A stretch of 64,000 nt of DNA from an uncultured Oscillibacter sp. (GTDB taxonomy: Bacteria; Bacillota; Clostridia; Oscillospirales; Oscillospiraceae): the NCBI GenBank assembly GCA_910585385.1, contig CAJUDV010000007.1, forward strand, positions 1 to 64,000, written 5' to 3'. The notes under the pieces were generated by a model, which saw nothing but the letters and a program-made list of their open reading frames with translations, did no database searches and was not told the origin of the DNA. Both the position numbers and the translations under genes were made by a program. This document shows positions 16,327 to 24,422 of this stretch, piece after piece (position 1 is the first letter of the stretch; each line of letters opens with the position of its first letter).

Positions 16327-17405
16327 TGGATATGGAGGTCCGGAACTTGGAACTGTTGGATTACCTGAGATTTGCGGTGGAGGCCAAGGCCTCCGATTTG
16401 TTCATCGTGGCCGGCGGCCCGGTGTGCGTCAAGCTGGAAAAGCGCATGACTCCCGTGGGCGGTGAGCGGGTTTTCCCCCAGGAGACGGAGCGGCTGATTA
16501 TGGCCCTCTACCAGCAGGCACAGCGGTCCCCGGACCGGTTTCTCAGCCGGGGGGACGACGACTTCTCCTTTTCCGTGGGGGGGCTGGCCCGGTTCCGGGT
16601 CAACACCTACCGCCAGAGAGGGTCTCTGGCGGCGGTGGTGCGGGTTGTGGCCTTTGACATCCCCAGCTGGGAGGAATTGTCCATCCCCGCCCAGGTGATG
16701 GACCTGGCGGAGGAGACCCACGGCATGATTCTGGTCACCGGCACGGCGGGCAGCGGCAAGTCCACCACCCAGGCCTGCGTCATCGACCGGATCAACCAGA
16801 CCCGGGAGGCCCATATCATTACTTTGGAGGACCCCATCGAGTACCTCCACCGGGACGTAAAGAGCATTGTCAGCCAGCGGGAAATTGCCATTGACACGGA
16901 GGACTATCTCTCCGCCCTGCGGGCGTGTCTCCGGCAGGCACCGGACGTGATCCTCCTGGGGGAGATGCGGGACCAGGAGACCATCCACACCGCCATGACG
17001 GCGGCGGAGACCGGCCATCTGCTCATCGCCACCCTTCACACCAAGGGTGCGGTGAATACCATCGGCCGCATTGTGGACACCTTCCCGGCGGCCCAGCAGG
17101 ACCAGATCCGCACCCAGCTGAGCATGGTGCTGCGGACGGTGGTGTCCCAGCAGCTGCTGCCTGGCGCCGGGGGGGACCTGGTGCCGGCCTTTGAGATCAT
17201 GCACACAAACAGCGCCATCCGCAGCCTGATCCGGGAGGGGAAGGTCCACCAGATTGACAACGCCATCGCCGCCGGCGGCCGGGACGAGGGCATGATCTCC
17301 ATGGACCAGTCCATCCTGAACCTGTACAAGGCGGGGAAGATCACGGAGGAGACGGCGCTGAATTACGCGGATAACCCGGAGCAGCTGCGCCGCCGGCTGG
17401 GCTGA
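16326..17405 (+). CDS. pilT: PilT-type ATPase
   Basis: A 359-residue hexameric-type secretion ATPase. Visible motifs: Walker A GTAGSGKST (139-147), the DPIEYLH Asp box, Walker B-like VILLGEMRD, the His box ATLHTKGAVNTIGR, and the PilT signature AIRSLIREGK near the C-terminus. PilT powers pilus retraction. It lacks the long N-terminal extension of PilB/GspE extension ATPases. Last gene of the operon and its only ATPase, so it either works with an assembly ATPase encoded elsewhere or serves this system alone. Confidence 0.93.
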   Translation: MDMEVRNLELLDYLRFAVEAKASDLFIVAGGPVCVKLEKRMTPVGGERVFPQETERLIMALYQQAQRSPDRFLSRGDDDFSFSVGGLARFRVNTYRQRGSLAAVVRVVAFDIPSWEELSIPAQVMDLAEETHGMILVTGTAGSGKSTTQACVIDRINQTREAHIITLEDPIEYLHRDVKSIVSQREIAIDTEDYLSALRACLRQAPDVILLGEMRDQETIHTAMTAAETGHLLIATLHTKGAVNTIGRIVDTFPAAQQDQIRTQLSMVLRTVVSQQLLPGAGGDLVPAFEIMHTNSAIRSLIREGKVHQIDNAIAAGGRDEGMISMDQSILNLYKAGKITEETALNYADNPEQLRRRLG

Positions 17406-17423
17406 GACGGAAAAAGTGAACAG

Positions 17424-17455
17424 GGCGGAGGGGATGGTCCCCTCCGCCTTTTGTT
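17424..17455 (+). terminator. Rho-independent terminator after pilT
   Basis: GGCGGAGGGGA / TCCCCTCCGCC with TGG loop, followed by TTTTGTTT. The rest of 17456-17641 shows no gene. Confidence 0.9.
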
Positions 17456-17641
17456 TGGCCGGGGGGGATACAGGCGGACCCGGGCGGGGAAAACGGGCCG
17501 CCGAGGGCGGCGGCCTCTACGTCCGCCGGCCTTGAGGGGGACCGTATGGCCCCGTTAGGGGATGGCCCCTTGGCCGTTCCGTCCTCCGGTGACGGACAGC
17601 TTTGAGCGGAGAGCTTTCGTGATGATGCGGAATTTCCGCCA

Positions 17642-17670
17642 TTGCGCCGGGGCGGAAGTTGTGATATGAT
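17642..17670 (+). promoter_or_regulatory. Sigma-A promoter for the ABC exporter operon
   Basis: TTGCGC (17642-17647), 17-bp spacer, TATGAT (17665-17670). Confidence 0.65.
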
Positions 17671-17704
17671 AAAACCTGTATCCATATGTAAAAGGAGTAT
17701 TGCC

Positions 17705-19456
17705 ATGACCACCCGGGAGTTTCAGGAACAATCCGCCATACGGATCTTTCTCTCCTACTTCAAGCCCCACCGGCGGCTGTTTATCATGGATCTCAGCTGC
17801 GCGCTGATGATCTCCCTCATTGACCTTGCCTTTCCCTACGTCTCCCGCTGGTGCATGTACGAGCTGCTGCCCCAAAGTGCCTACCAGACCTTCTTTGCCG
17901 TTATGGGGGTGGTGCTGGCGGCCTTTGCCCTGCGGGCGGTGCTGACATATGTCATCTGCTATTGGGGCCACACCTTCGGCATCCTGGTGGAGGCGGACAT
18001 CCGCCGGGACCTGTTCCGCCACATGCAGGAGCTGAGCTTTGACTACTTCGACCGCAACCGCACCGGCCAGCTCATGAGCCGCCTGACGGCGGACCTCTTC
18101 GACATCACCGAGCTGGCCCACCACGGGCCCGAGGACGTCTTTATCTCCGGCGTCACCATCGTGGGGGCCCTGGCGGTGATGTTCACCATTCAGTGGCGGC
18201 TGGCCCTGGTCATCGCCCTGATCCTGCCGGTGTTTTTCCTGGTGGTTTGGATGTGCCGGAGGTCCATGCAGGAGGCCTCCCGGCGGGTGAAGCAGCGCAC
18301 CGCCGTTATCAACGCCGACATCGAGTCCGGCCTGTCCGGCATCCGCACCGCCAAGGCCTTTGCCAATGAGGAGACGGAGCTCCGTAAATTCGAGACCTCC
18401 AACGACAGCTTTAAAACCTCCAAGCGGCAGTTCCACAAGGCCATGGGCCGGTTCAACGCGGTGATGGAGTTCTTTCTCTGCATTCTCTCCGCGGCGGTGA
18501 TCGCCGCCGGAGGATACCTCATCATGCGGGGGCAGATGGACGCTGTAGACCTTGTCACCTTCAGCCTGTATATCACTACCTTCGTCAACCCCGTGCGGAA
18601 GCTCTCCACCTTTGCCGAGCTCTTCGCCAACGGCGCGGCGGGCCTGGGCCGTTTTATCGAGCTCATGCGCACGGAGCCCGCCATGAAGGACGCCCCGGAC
18701 GCCCGTGTCTTAGCCCAGGTGGAGGGCCGTGTCGACGTGGACCATGTGAGCTTCGCCTACCAGGATGATCTGGATGTGCTCCACGACGTGGACCTCCACA
18801 TCCGCCCCGGAGAGACCGTGGCGGTGGTGGGTCCCTCCGGCGGGGGGAAGTCCACCCTCTGCCAGCTGGTGCCCCGGTTTTACGACGTGACGGACGGCGC
18901 CATCCGCATCGATGGGGAGGATGTGCGCCAGGTGACCCAGGAGTCGCTGCGGCAAAACGTGGGCGTGGTGCAGCAGGACGTGTTCCTCTTCGCCGCCAGC
19001 ATTCTGGAGAACATCCGCTACGGCCGCCCCGGGGCCTCTGAGGAGGAGGTGGCCCAGGCGGCGAAGCTGGCGGAGATCTACGATGACATCATCGCCATGC
19101 CCGAGGGGTTCAACACCTACGTGGGGGAGCGGGGAGCCCTGCTCTCCGGCGGGCAGAAGCAGCGGATCTCCATCGCCCGCATCTTTTTGAAGAATCCGCC
19201 GGTGCTGATTCTGGATGAGGCCACCTCCGCCCTGGACAGCGTCACGGAGGCCAAGCTCCAGGAGACCTTTGAGCGGCTCTCCCGGGGCCGTACCACCATC
19301 ATCATCGCCCACCGCCTCTCCACCGTGCGCAACGCCAGCCGCATCGCCGTGGTGGAGGAGGGCCGCATCGCCGAGCTGGGCTCCCACGAGGAGCTGATGG
19401 CGAAGAACGGGGCCTACGCCGCCCTGGTCCGCACCCAGGAGCTGCGCCATGGATAA
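17705..19456 (+). CDS. ABC exporter half-transporter (permease plus ATPase)
   Basis: ATG 17705 follows AAAGGAG. The 583-residue product has an N-terminal six-helix exporter domain (about 1-330) and a C-terminal ATPase: Walker A VGPSGGGKST, Q-loop, signature LSGGQKQRISIAR, Walker B VLILDEATSALD, H-loop IIIAHRLST. This is the MsbA/MdlB/LmrA-type multidrug or lipid exporter layout; as a half-size gene it should work as a homodimer or with a partner elsewhere. The substrate cannot be told from sequence. The stop overlaps the ylmH start by 8 bases. Confidence 0.93.
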   Translation: MTTREFQEQSAIRIFLSYFKPHRRLFIMDLSCALMISLIDLAFPYVSRWCMYELLPQSAYQTFFAVMGVVLAAFALRAVLTYVICYWGHTFGILVEADIRRDLFRHMQELSFDYFDRNRTGQLMSRLTADLFDITELAHHGPEDVFISGVTIVGALAVMFTIQWRLALVIALILPVFFLVVWMCRRSMQEASRRVKQRTAVINADIESGLSGIRTAKAFANEETELRKFETSNDSFKTSKRQFHKAMGRFNAVMEFFLCILSAAVIAAGGYLIMRGQMDAVDLVTFSLYITTFVNPVRKLSTFAELFANGAAGLGRFIELMRTEPAMKDAPDARVLAQVEGRVDVDHVSFAYQDDLDVLHDVDLHIRPGETVAVVGPSGGGKSTLCQLVPRFYDVTDGAIRIDGEDVRQVTQESLRQNVGVVQQDVFLFAASILENIRYGRPGASEEEVAQAAKLAEIYDDIIAMPEGFNTYVGERGALLSGGQKQRISIARIFLKNPPVLILDEATSALDSVTEAKLQETFERLSRGRTTIIIAHRLSTVRNASRIAVVEEGRIAELGSHEELMAKNGAYAALVRTQELRHG

Positions 19457-20246
19457 GGGACAGCTGCTGGACCGCCTGGGGGCCGCCGGGGAGGACCGGC
19501 TGATCCTGGCGAAGATCCTGGACCGGGCGGAACAGGCGAGGGGCCGCAATATCCCCGCCGCCACGGACTTTCTCTCCCCCGCCCAGCTGGCCCAGGCCGG
19601 GGAAGCGCTGCGCTTGGCGGGCTTTCCGGAGACGGGATACGCCGCCCTGGGGGGCTATGAGACGGCGGAGCGCCGCCTGCTTCTCTTCCTGCCGGACTGG
19701 CTGGAGATGGAGGACGCGGAGAGCCAGAGCCCCATTCGGTGTCTGCGGGCCGCGTTCCGGGCGGAGTACAGGCTGACCCACCGGGATTTCCTGGGCAGCC
19801 TCATGGGAATGGGCATCGTCCGGGAGAAGGTGGGGGATATTTTAGTGGGGCCGGACAGCGCCGATCTCATCGTGCTGGACACCGTGGCGGACTTCCTGCT
19901 CCAGAGCTGGGACTCCGCCGGGCGGGCCAGACTCACCGTCTCCGCCATCGGGGCGAAGAACCTCCACATCCCGGCGGTGAGCTGCAAGGAGGCGCGGGAC
20001 ACGGTCTCCTCTTTGCGGCTGGACGCCGTGGCCGCCTCCGGGTTCCGGATGGCCCGGGGCAAGGCCGCCGCCCTCATTGAGAGCGGGAAGGTCCAGGTGA
20101 ACTGGCGGGAGTGCGTGAAGCCGGACAAGCTCCTCTCGGCCGGGGACACGGTCTCCGCCCGGGGCTTTGGGAAGTTTGAACTCAGCGAGGTGGGGGGCGT
20201 GACGAAGAAGGGCCGCACGTCCATCGTGCTGAGGGTCTATATTTGA
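19449..20246 (+). CDS. ylmH: YlmH-family S4-domain RNA-binding protein
   Basis: A 265-residue product starting inside the end of the ABC gene. The N-terminal and middle parts match YlmH (FLSPAQLAQAGEALRLAG; MGMGIVREKVGDILVG). The last ~75 residues are an S4 RNA-binding domain (LRLDAVAASGFRMARGKAAA, ESGKVQVNWREC). YlmH binds ribosomes/RNA and has been tied to ribosome rescue and, by position in other Firmicutes, to division genes; here it instead sits with an ABC exporter. Confidence 0.9.
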   Translation: MDKGQLLDRLGAAGEDRLILAKILDRAEQARGRNIPAATDFLSPAQLAQAGEALRLAGFPETGYAALGGYETAERRLLLFLPDWLEMEDAESQSPIRCLRAAFRAEYRLTHRDFLGSLMGMGIVREKVGDILVGPDSADLIVLDTVADFLLQSWDSAGRARLTVSAIGAKNLHIPAVSCKEARDTVSSLRLDAVAASGFRMARGKAAALIESGKVQVNWRECVKPDKLLSAGDTVSARGFGKFELSEVGGVTKKGRTSIVLRVYI

Positions 20247-20323
20247 GGACAGGCCGAAAAGATGCCGGGCCGCTTTGAAGAATGGCGGGCCGGAAAATCG
20301 TATCAATAGAGGGGGCGCTTGGA

Positions 20324-20545
20324 ATGCTGGAGTATGAGTTTGAGACGGTTCAGTGCGACTACGGAGCCGGGTACAGCCTCTTCGGCGGTGTAGGCTTGGA
20401 GACGGACGGGCACCGGGAGACCATTCTCCGCCGGGCGGCGGAGGGCTGGCGGTACGCCGGGTTTGTCCCCAGGAAGCAGCGGGCCGGGGGATTTATCGAG
20501 AGCATTGACTTGATTTTTCAGCGGGAAACGGAGGATAGGCCATGA
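20324..20545 (+). CDS. DUF4177-like small protein
   Basis: ATG 20324 (MLEYEFETV) is preferred to an upstream in-frame ATG at 20282 because GAGGGGG lies at proper spacing and family members start with this YEY strand. The 73-residue product has the family ending GWRYAGFVP. Function is unknown. It overlaps the DUF896 gene by ATGA. Confidence 0.7.
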   Translation: MLEYEFETVQCDYGAGYSLFGGVGLETDGHRETILRRAAEGWRYAGFVPRKQRAGGFIESIDLIFQRETEDRP

Positions 20546-20757
20546 ACCAGCAGCAGATCGACCGCATCAACGCCCTGGCCCGGAAGGCCAAGACCCCGGA
20601 GGGGCTGACGGAGGAGGAGCGGGCGGAGCAGGCCGTCCTCCGCCGGGCCTATATCGACTCCGTGGTGGGGAATCTCAAGGGGCAGCTGGACAACACCGTC
20701 ATTGTGGACGAGAAGGGCCACAGGCGGAAGCTGAGAGAGAAAAAAGAGGGGGAGTGA
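20542..20757 (+). CDS. DUF896 (YnzC-like) protein
   Basis: A 71-residue product with the family pattern IDRINALARKAKTPEGLTEE at the N-terminus, then RRAYIDSVVGNLKGQLDNTV. YnzC is a small helical-hairpin protein; B. subtilis YnzC is linked to the SOS-induced yneA operon. The biochemical role is not settled. Confidence 0.88.
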   Translation: MNQQQIDRINALARKAKTPEGLTEEERAEQAVLRRAYIDSVVGNLKGQLDNTVIVDEKGHRRKLREKKEGE

Positions 20758-20760
20758 GAA

Positions 20761-21987
20761 ATGGCGGACCAGAGAAAGAGAAATAACGACGACAGCTGGT
20801 TTCCCTGGGCCCTGATGATCTTCCTCTTTGTGATAAAGGCCTGGCCCATCGCCCTGATTCTGCTGTTCGTCAAGCTCTTCGCCGACGATGAGAAAAAGGA
20901 ACGGACAGCGGCTCCGCCCCTGCAAAAGCCCGCCCAGCAGCGGAGCCAGCCCATGACCAAGCGGGCGGCGCAGCAGGGCGCCGTCCAGCCCCGGCAGCCT
21001 ATGTCGAAGCAGGCCGCCCCGGAAAAAACGGCCCGCGCGGCCATGAAAAAAGCCGCCAGGTCTCCCAAGATGAAGAAGTCCAACGCCTGGCTGCTGAAAA
21101 TCGCCGGCGCGGCACTGACGTTTTTCGGCGTCATGCTCACGGGCGCCGCGGTAGAGGATATGCTCTATCTGTTCGACACCCTGCGCTATTGGCTGCCGGA
21201 GCTGCTCCAGGCCCTGGCCTTTTTGGCGGCGGGCGGAGCCATGCTGTACAGCGGCTTTGCCATGGACCGCCAGCTGAGCCGCTTTTCCAAGTATCTCTCC
21301 GTCATGGGGGACCGGGAGGCGGTGCCGGTGGAAGAGCTGGCCCGGACATTGGGCTACTCCGGGAGCCGGGTGGAAAAGGACCTCCAGAAGATGATTGACA
21401 AGGGCTACTTCGGCGGCAGGGCCTACCTCAATGTGGAGCTGGGCTATCTCTTTCGCAGCGGTCAGGCCGGGGCGGACTGGCAGCAGAGGCAGCAGGCCGC
21501 CCAGACGCCTCCGCCCCCCAGAGAGGCGGAGGAGGGGTACTCCGGTATTCTGCGGAACATCCGCCGGGCCAACGACGACATCGCCGACCCCGTCCTCTCC
21601 GCCAAAATTGATCGGCTGGAGGAGATCACCGCCAAGATTTTTCGGGCGGTGGAGGAGGACCCCGGCAAGCGGGATAAAATCGACACCTTCCTGAACTACT
21701 ACCTGCCCACCACCCAAAAGCTGCTGAACTCCTACGCCGAGTTTGAGGCCGCCGGGGTGGAGGGGGAGAACCTGCGCCAGGCCAAGGCGCGCATTGAGTC
21801 CACCATGGATGCCATCGTCAGAGGCTTTGAGCACCAGCTGGACGAGCTGTACCAGGCCGACGTCCTGGACGTGGACAGCGACATCCGGGTGATGGAGCAC
21901 ATGCTCCGCCGGGACACCGCCACCACGGAGGACGACTTCGGCCTGAGCGGCGGCGCCGCCGCGGCGAGACAGGAGGAGGAGACGTGA
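20761..21987 (+). CDS. XpaC-like protein (5-bromo-4-chloroindolyl phosphate hydrolysis family)
   Basis: A 408-residue product. A short hydrophobic N-terminal segment (about 13-40) is followed by a Lys/Gln/Pro-rich linker, two membrane helices (about 105-165), a helical middle and a C-terminal region typical of XpaC (FLNYYLPTTQKLLNSYAEFE, then DVDSDIRVMEHML). The family name comes from an early phosphatase-like plate phenotype; no phosphatase motif is visible, so enzymatic activity should not be assumed. Starts 3 bases after the DUF896 stop. Confidence 0.85.
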   Translation: MADQRKRNNDDSWFPWALMIFLFVIKAWPIALILLFVKLFADDEKKERTAAPPLQKPAQQRSQPMTKRAAQQGAVQPRQPMSKQAAPEKTARAAMKKAARSPKMKKSNAWLLKIAGAALTFFGVMLTGAAVEDMLYLFDTLRYWLPELLQALAFLAAGGAMLYSGFAMDRQLSRFSKYLSVMGDREAVPVEELARTLGYSGSRVEKDLQKMIDKGYFGGRAYLNVELGYLFRSGQAGADWQQRQQAAQTPPPPREAEEGYSGILRNIRRANDDIADPVLSAKIDRLEEITAKIFRAVEEDPGKRDKIDTFLNYYLPTTQKLLNSYAEFEAAGVEGENLRQAKARIESTMDAIVRGFEHQLDELYQADVLDVDSDIRVMEHMLRRDTATTEDDFGLSGGAAAARQEEET

Positions 21988-22494
21988 GGAGACGGAAGCT
22001 CGTCATTTCCGCGGCGCTGGCGCTGGCCGTCCTCTGGGCCATCGGGAGCGGGGGCCCGTTACTGTGACGCTGAACGGAGCGGAGACCCCGGTGACTCTGG
22101 CGGAGGACGGGGACGTCTATCTGACGGTGGAGGCCGCCGCGGTCACGGGCACAGGGGCTGCGGCGGTCCTGCACAGGGAGGGGGTCCCCAGATTGGCTAT
22201 GGAGATGCCTATTATATTGCGCAAAAAGAGCGCCATAACAGCCGAAAGTGGACGGAGGTCCCCTGGCTTGACCAGGACGGGCCCAGCTGGTGGCCGTCTA
22301 TGACCGTCATGGGCTTTGATCCGGACGGTGCATCGGAGGAGGCGCGGCTGGCCGGCGAGACGGAGATGGCAGAGGACTGGACAGACATCTACGGCCCTCT
22401 GGAGCCGGGGGAGTACCTGTTCGTCAAGGAGGTTATGGACCCGACAGACCCCGCCGCCGGACGGTACATCGGAGCGCAGTTCACTGTGAAATGA
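21984..22494 (+). pseudogene. Decayed secreted Ig-like-domain protein (at least two frameshifts)
   Basis: GTG 21984 overlaps the xpaC-like stop and starts a signal-like peptide (MRRRKLVISAALALAVLWAI) that soon stops at 22061-22063. Homologous-looking sequence continues in another frame near 22052 (PVTVTLNGAETPVTLAEDGD), then in a third from about 22200 (YGDAYYIAQKE, KWTEVPWLDQ) to DIYGPLEPGEYLFVKEV and stop 22492-22494. The WTDIYGPLEPGEY end is typical of a clostridial family of small Ig-like secreted proteins. One shift lies by a GGGGG tract. Sequencing error is possible, but two independent shifts favour decay. Confidence 0.7.
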
Positions 22495-22499
22495 GCGCG

Positions 22500-22536
22500 A
22501 GGGGGCGCGGGGGAGATTTCCCCCGCGCCTCTTTTG
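22500..22536 (+). terminator. Rho-independent terminator
   Basis: GCGCGGGGGA / TCCCCCGCGC with GATT loop, then CTCTTTT. It ends the 17.7-22.5 kb operon. Confidence 0.85.
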
Positions 22537-22549
22537 CGTCCGTCCGCCC

Positions 22550-22993
22550 TCAGTATTTTTTCTCCAGCCGGCGGTAGAAGAACACCCCCGCCCCGTACTG
22601 AACGATGAAATACGCCGCCAGAAACAGGATCATCATGCGGCTGTTCTCCACGATCTCCAACGCGCCCAGCACGCCGAACACCAGGATGGACAGGGCGCAC
22701 AGAAGCATCCCCAACAGCCACGCGTACCGCCCGGAGCGGTCCCGCAGCATGGCCTTCCGCTCGTCCCGCAGCTCGATCTGCTCCTCTTCCAGCCTCTCCC
22801 GGTAGGTCTCCGCGTTCTCCGGGCGGGTCCATTTCCGATACCGGGCCAGCTGTGTGACCCCGGAGCCCAGCATCCCCGCGCCGAAGCCCACGCTCAGGCT
22901 GCTGAGACGGGTCTCCCACAGCAGCCCTGCCAGGAGGAAAGTCAGCCCCAGAAGGGCGTAGGTCAGACCGCACCAAAAATTACTCTTTTTCAT
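22550..22993 (-). CDS. Small membrane protein paired with an XRE regulator
   Basis: ATG 22993 follows GAGGAG and lies inside the end of the regulator gene (14-base overlap). The 147-residue product has two membrane segments near the N-terminus (WCGLTYALLGLTFLLAGLLW and the next), a charged cytoplasmic loop (RERLEEEQIELRDERKAM) and two further helices near the C-terminus. No family recognised. Small membrane proteins coupled to XRE repressors are common in Firmicutes, and some sense membrane stress or drugs; that role here is an inference. Confidence 0.75.
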   Translation of the reverse strand: MKKSNFWCGLTYALLGLTFLLAGLLWETRLSSLSVGFGAGMLGSGVTQLARYRKWTRPENAETYRERLEEEQIELRDERKAMLRDRSGRYAWLLGMLLCALSILVFGVLGALEIVENSRMMILFLAAYFIVQYGAGVFFYRRLEKKY

Positions 22994-23195
22994 CAGAACC
23001 GCTCCTCTCATGGATGAAGATCTCCTCAATGGACAGGCCGAAGAAATCCGAGATGGTGAAGGCCAGCTCCAGAGAGGGGTTGTACTTGCCGTTTTCAATG
23101 GAGCTCACCGTCTGCCGGGAGACCCGGATGGCCCGGGCAAAGTCCTCCTGGTTCAGCCCACGGACCTTCCGAAGCTGCTCCACTCTGTTTTCCAT
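22980..23195 (-). CDS. XRE-family helix-turn-helix regulator
   Basis: A 71-residue Cro/CI-type protein starting behind GGAGGG. It is almost entirely one HTH domain: EQLRKVRGLNQEDFARAI, then VSRQTVSSIENGKYNPSLEL and LAFTISDFFGLSIEEIF. It should bind DNA as a dimer. Two matching palindromes flank its own promoter, which strongly suggests autorepression. Cotranscribed and overlapping with the membrane protein. Confidence 0.93.
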   Translation of the reverse strand: MENRVEQLRKVRGLNQEDFARAIRVSRQTVSSIENGKYNPSLELAFTISDFFGLSIEEIFIHERSGSDEKE

Positions 23196-23218
23196 TCTGC
23201 TGCCACCCTCCTCAAAAT

Positions 23219-23277
23219 GTAAAGGTACCTTTACTGTGTTATACCACAGTGGGGAGAATATGTCAAGGTTCCTTTAC
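23219..23277 (-). promoter_or_regulatory. XRE promoter with two operators
   Basis: On the minus strand TTGACA (23266-23261), 17-bp spacer, TATAAC (23243-23238). GTAAAGGTACCTTTAC at 23219-23234 is a perfect 16-bp palindrome over the start site; GTCAAGGTTCCTTTAC at 23262-23277 (14 of 16 identical) overlaps the -35. Centres are 43 bp apart, about four helical turns. Confidence 0.85.
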
Positions 23278-23289
23278 AGAAAAGAGCGG

Positions 23290-23344
23290 TTGTTTTTTTC
23301 CGTCCCATGTGGTATACTCCTATTCGAAAATGATTCTCAAATTG
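23290..23344 (+). promoter_or_regulatory. Promoter of the zinc-binding lipoprotein with a Fur/Zur-like box
   Basis: TTGTTT (23290-23295), 17-bp spacer, TATACT (23313-23318). CGAAAATGATTCTCAA at 23325-23340 resembles Fur-family boxes (AATGATT core with flanking near-symmetry) and would cover the transcript start. With a zinc-type binding protein downstream, Zur control is the natural reading. Confidence 0.6.
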
Positions 23345-23357
23345 GAGGAGGCTGCCC

Positions 23358-24317
23358 TTGAGACGGATTATCGCGCTGGCGCTGCTGTGCGCCGTGCTTC
23401 TGACGGGCTGCGCCCCGGCGGGCCGGGAAGCTGCGGACCCGGAGAAGCTTCAGATTGTGGCCACCATTTTCCCGGCCTACGACTTCGCCCGGGCCGCCGC
23501 CGGGGACAGGGCCCAGGTGACAATGCTGCTGCCTCCGGGGGTGGAGAGCCACTCCTACGAGCCCACGCCCGCGGACATTCTGGCGGTGAGGGACTGCGAC
23601 CTCTTCATCTATCTGGGGGGCGAGTCGGACCACTGGGTGGAGACCATTCTGGGCAGTATAGACTTCCGGGGCCGCGCCCTGCGGATGGTGGACTGTGTGG
23701 AGCTGCTGGAGGAGGAGACCCGGGAGGGCATGCAGGCGTCCCCCGGACATGACCACGAAGACCACGGCCACGGTCCCGGGGAGGTGGTGGAGATGGACGA
23801 GCACGTCTGGACCGCCCCCCGGAACGCGGCGGCCGTCACCCGGGCGGTGGGGGAGACCCTGGCGGCTCTGGACGGGGACCACGGGGAGGAGTACCGGGGC
23901 AGCGCGGAGAGCTACGCCGCCAAAATTGAGGAGTTGGACAGGGCGTTCTCCGCCTTTTTCGCGGAGCCGGGGCACCGGACCATGGTCTTCGGAGACCGAT
24001 TCCCCCTGCGGTATTTCGCCGAGGCCTATGATCTGGACTACTACGCCGCCTTTCCCGGCTGCGGGGCCCAGACGGAGCCCTCGGCGGCCACCATCGCCTT
24101 TCTGACGGAGAAGGTGGAGGCGGAGGATTTGGGGACCGTGTGGTACATTGAGTTCTCCAACCACCTGGTGGCGGACAGCGTCGCCGAGGCCACCGGGGCC
24201 GGAACGGCGCAGTTTCACACCTGCCATAATGTGGCAGGGGCAGACCTGGAGGCGGGAGCCACCTACCTCTCGCTGATGGAGGGGAATCTGGAGATTTTGC
24301 GGGAGCGCATGGAGTAG
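23358..24317 (+). CDS. Zinc/manganese ABC transporter substrate-binding lipoprotein (ZnuA-like)
   Basis: TTG 23358 behind GGAGGAGG gives a signal peptide with lipobox LTGC (Cys18), a 319-residue precursor. It is a cluster A-I metal-binding protein: IVATIFPAYDF opening, metal ligands probably His65 (GVESHSYEP), His149 (DEHVW) and a later Glu/Asp. The loop HDHEDHGHG at 131-139 is the His-rich loop of zinc-specific ZnuA/AdcA proteins. No znuB/znuC permease or ATPase is next to it, so it must share a transporter encoded elsewhere. A Fur-like box lies in the promoter. Confidence 0.88.
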   Translation: MRRIIALALLCAVLLTGCAPAGREAADPEKLQIVATIFPAYDFARAAAGDRAQVTMLLPPGVESHSYEPTPADILAVRDCDLFIYLGGESDHWVETILGSIDFRGRALRMVDCVELLEEETREGMQASPGHDHEDHGHGPGEVVEMDEHVWTAPRNAAAVTRAVGETLAALDGDHGEEYRGSAESYAAKIEELDRAFSAFFAEPGHRTMVFGDRFPLRYFAEAYDLDYYAAFPGCGAQTEPSAATIAFLTEKVEAEDLGTVWYIEFSNHLVADSVAEATGAGTAQFHTCHNVAGADLEAGATYLSLMEGNLEILRERME

Positions 24318-24422
24318 GCCTATGGCGTGGCCACCGCGCTAAGAATCCGACAAATTTTTTCTTGTCTGCCGTGGAATTTTCCCCTATAATAGAGACAAGA
24401 CGAGTGAAAGCGAGGAAACGGA

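Noticed and set aside
16326..17405. Pilus ATPase as PilB/GspE (assembly type)
   Set aside because: It lacks the N-terminal extension and tetracysteine zinc motif of PilB/GspE and has the PilT C-terminal AIR-x-LIRE signature.
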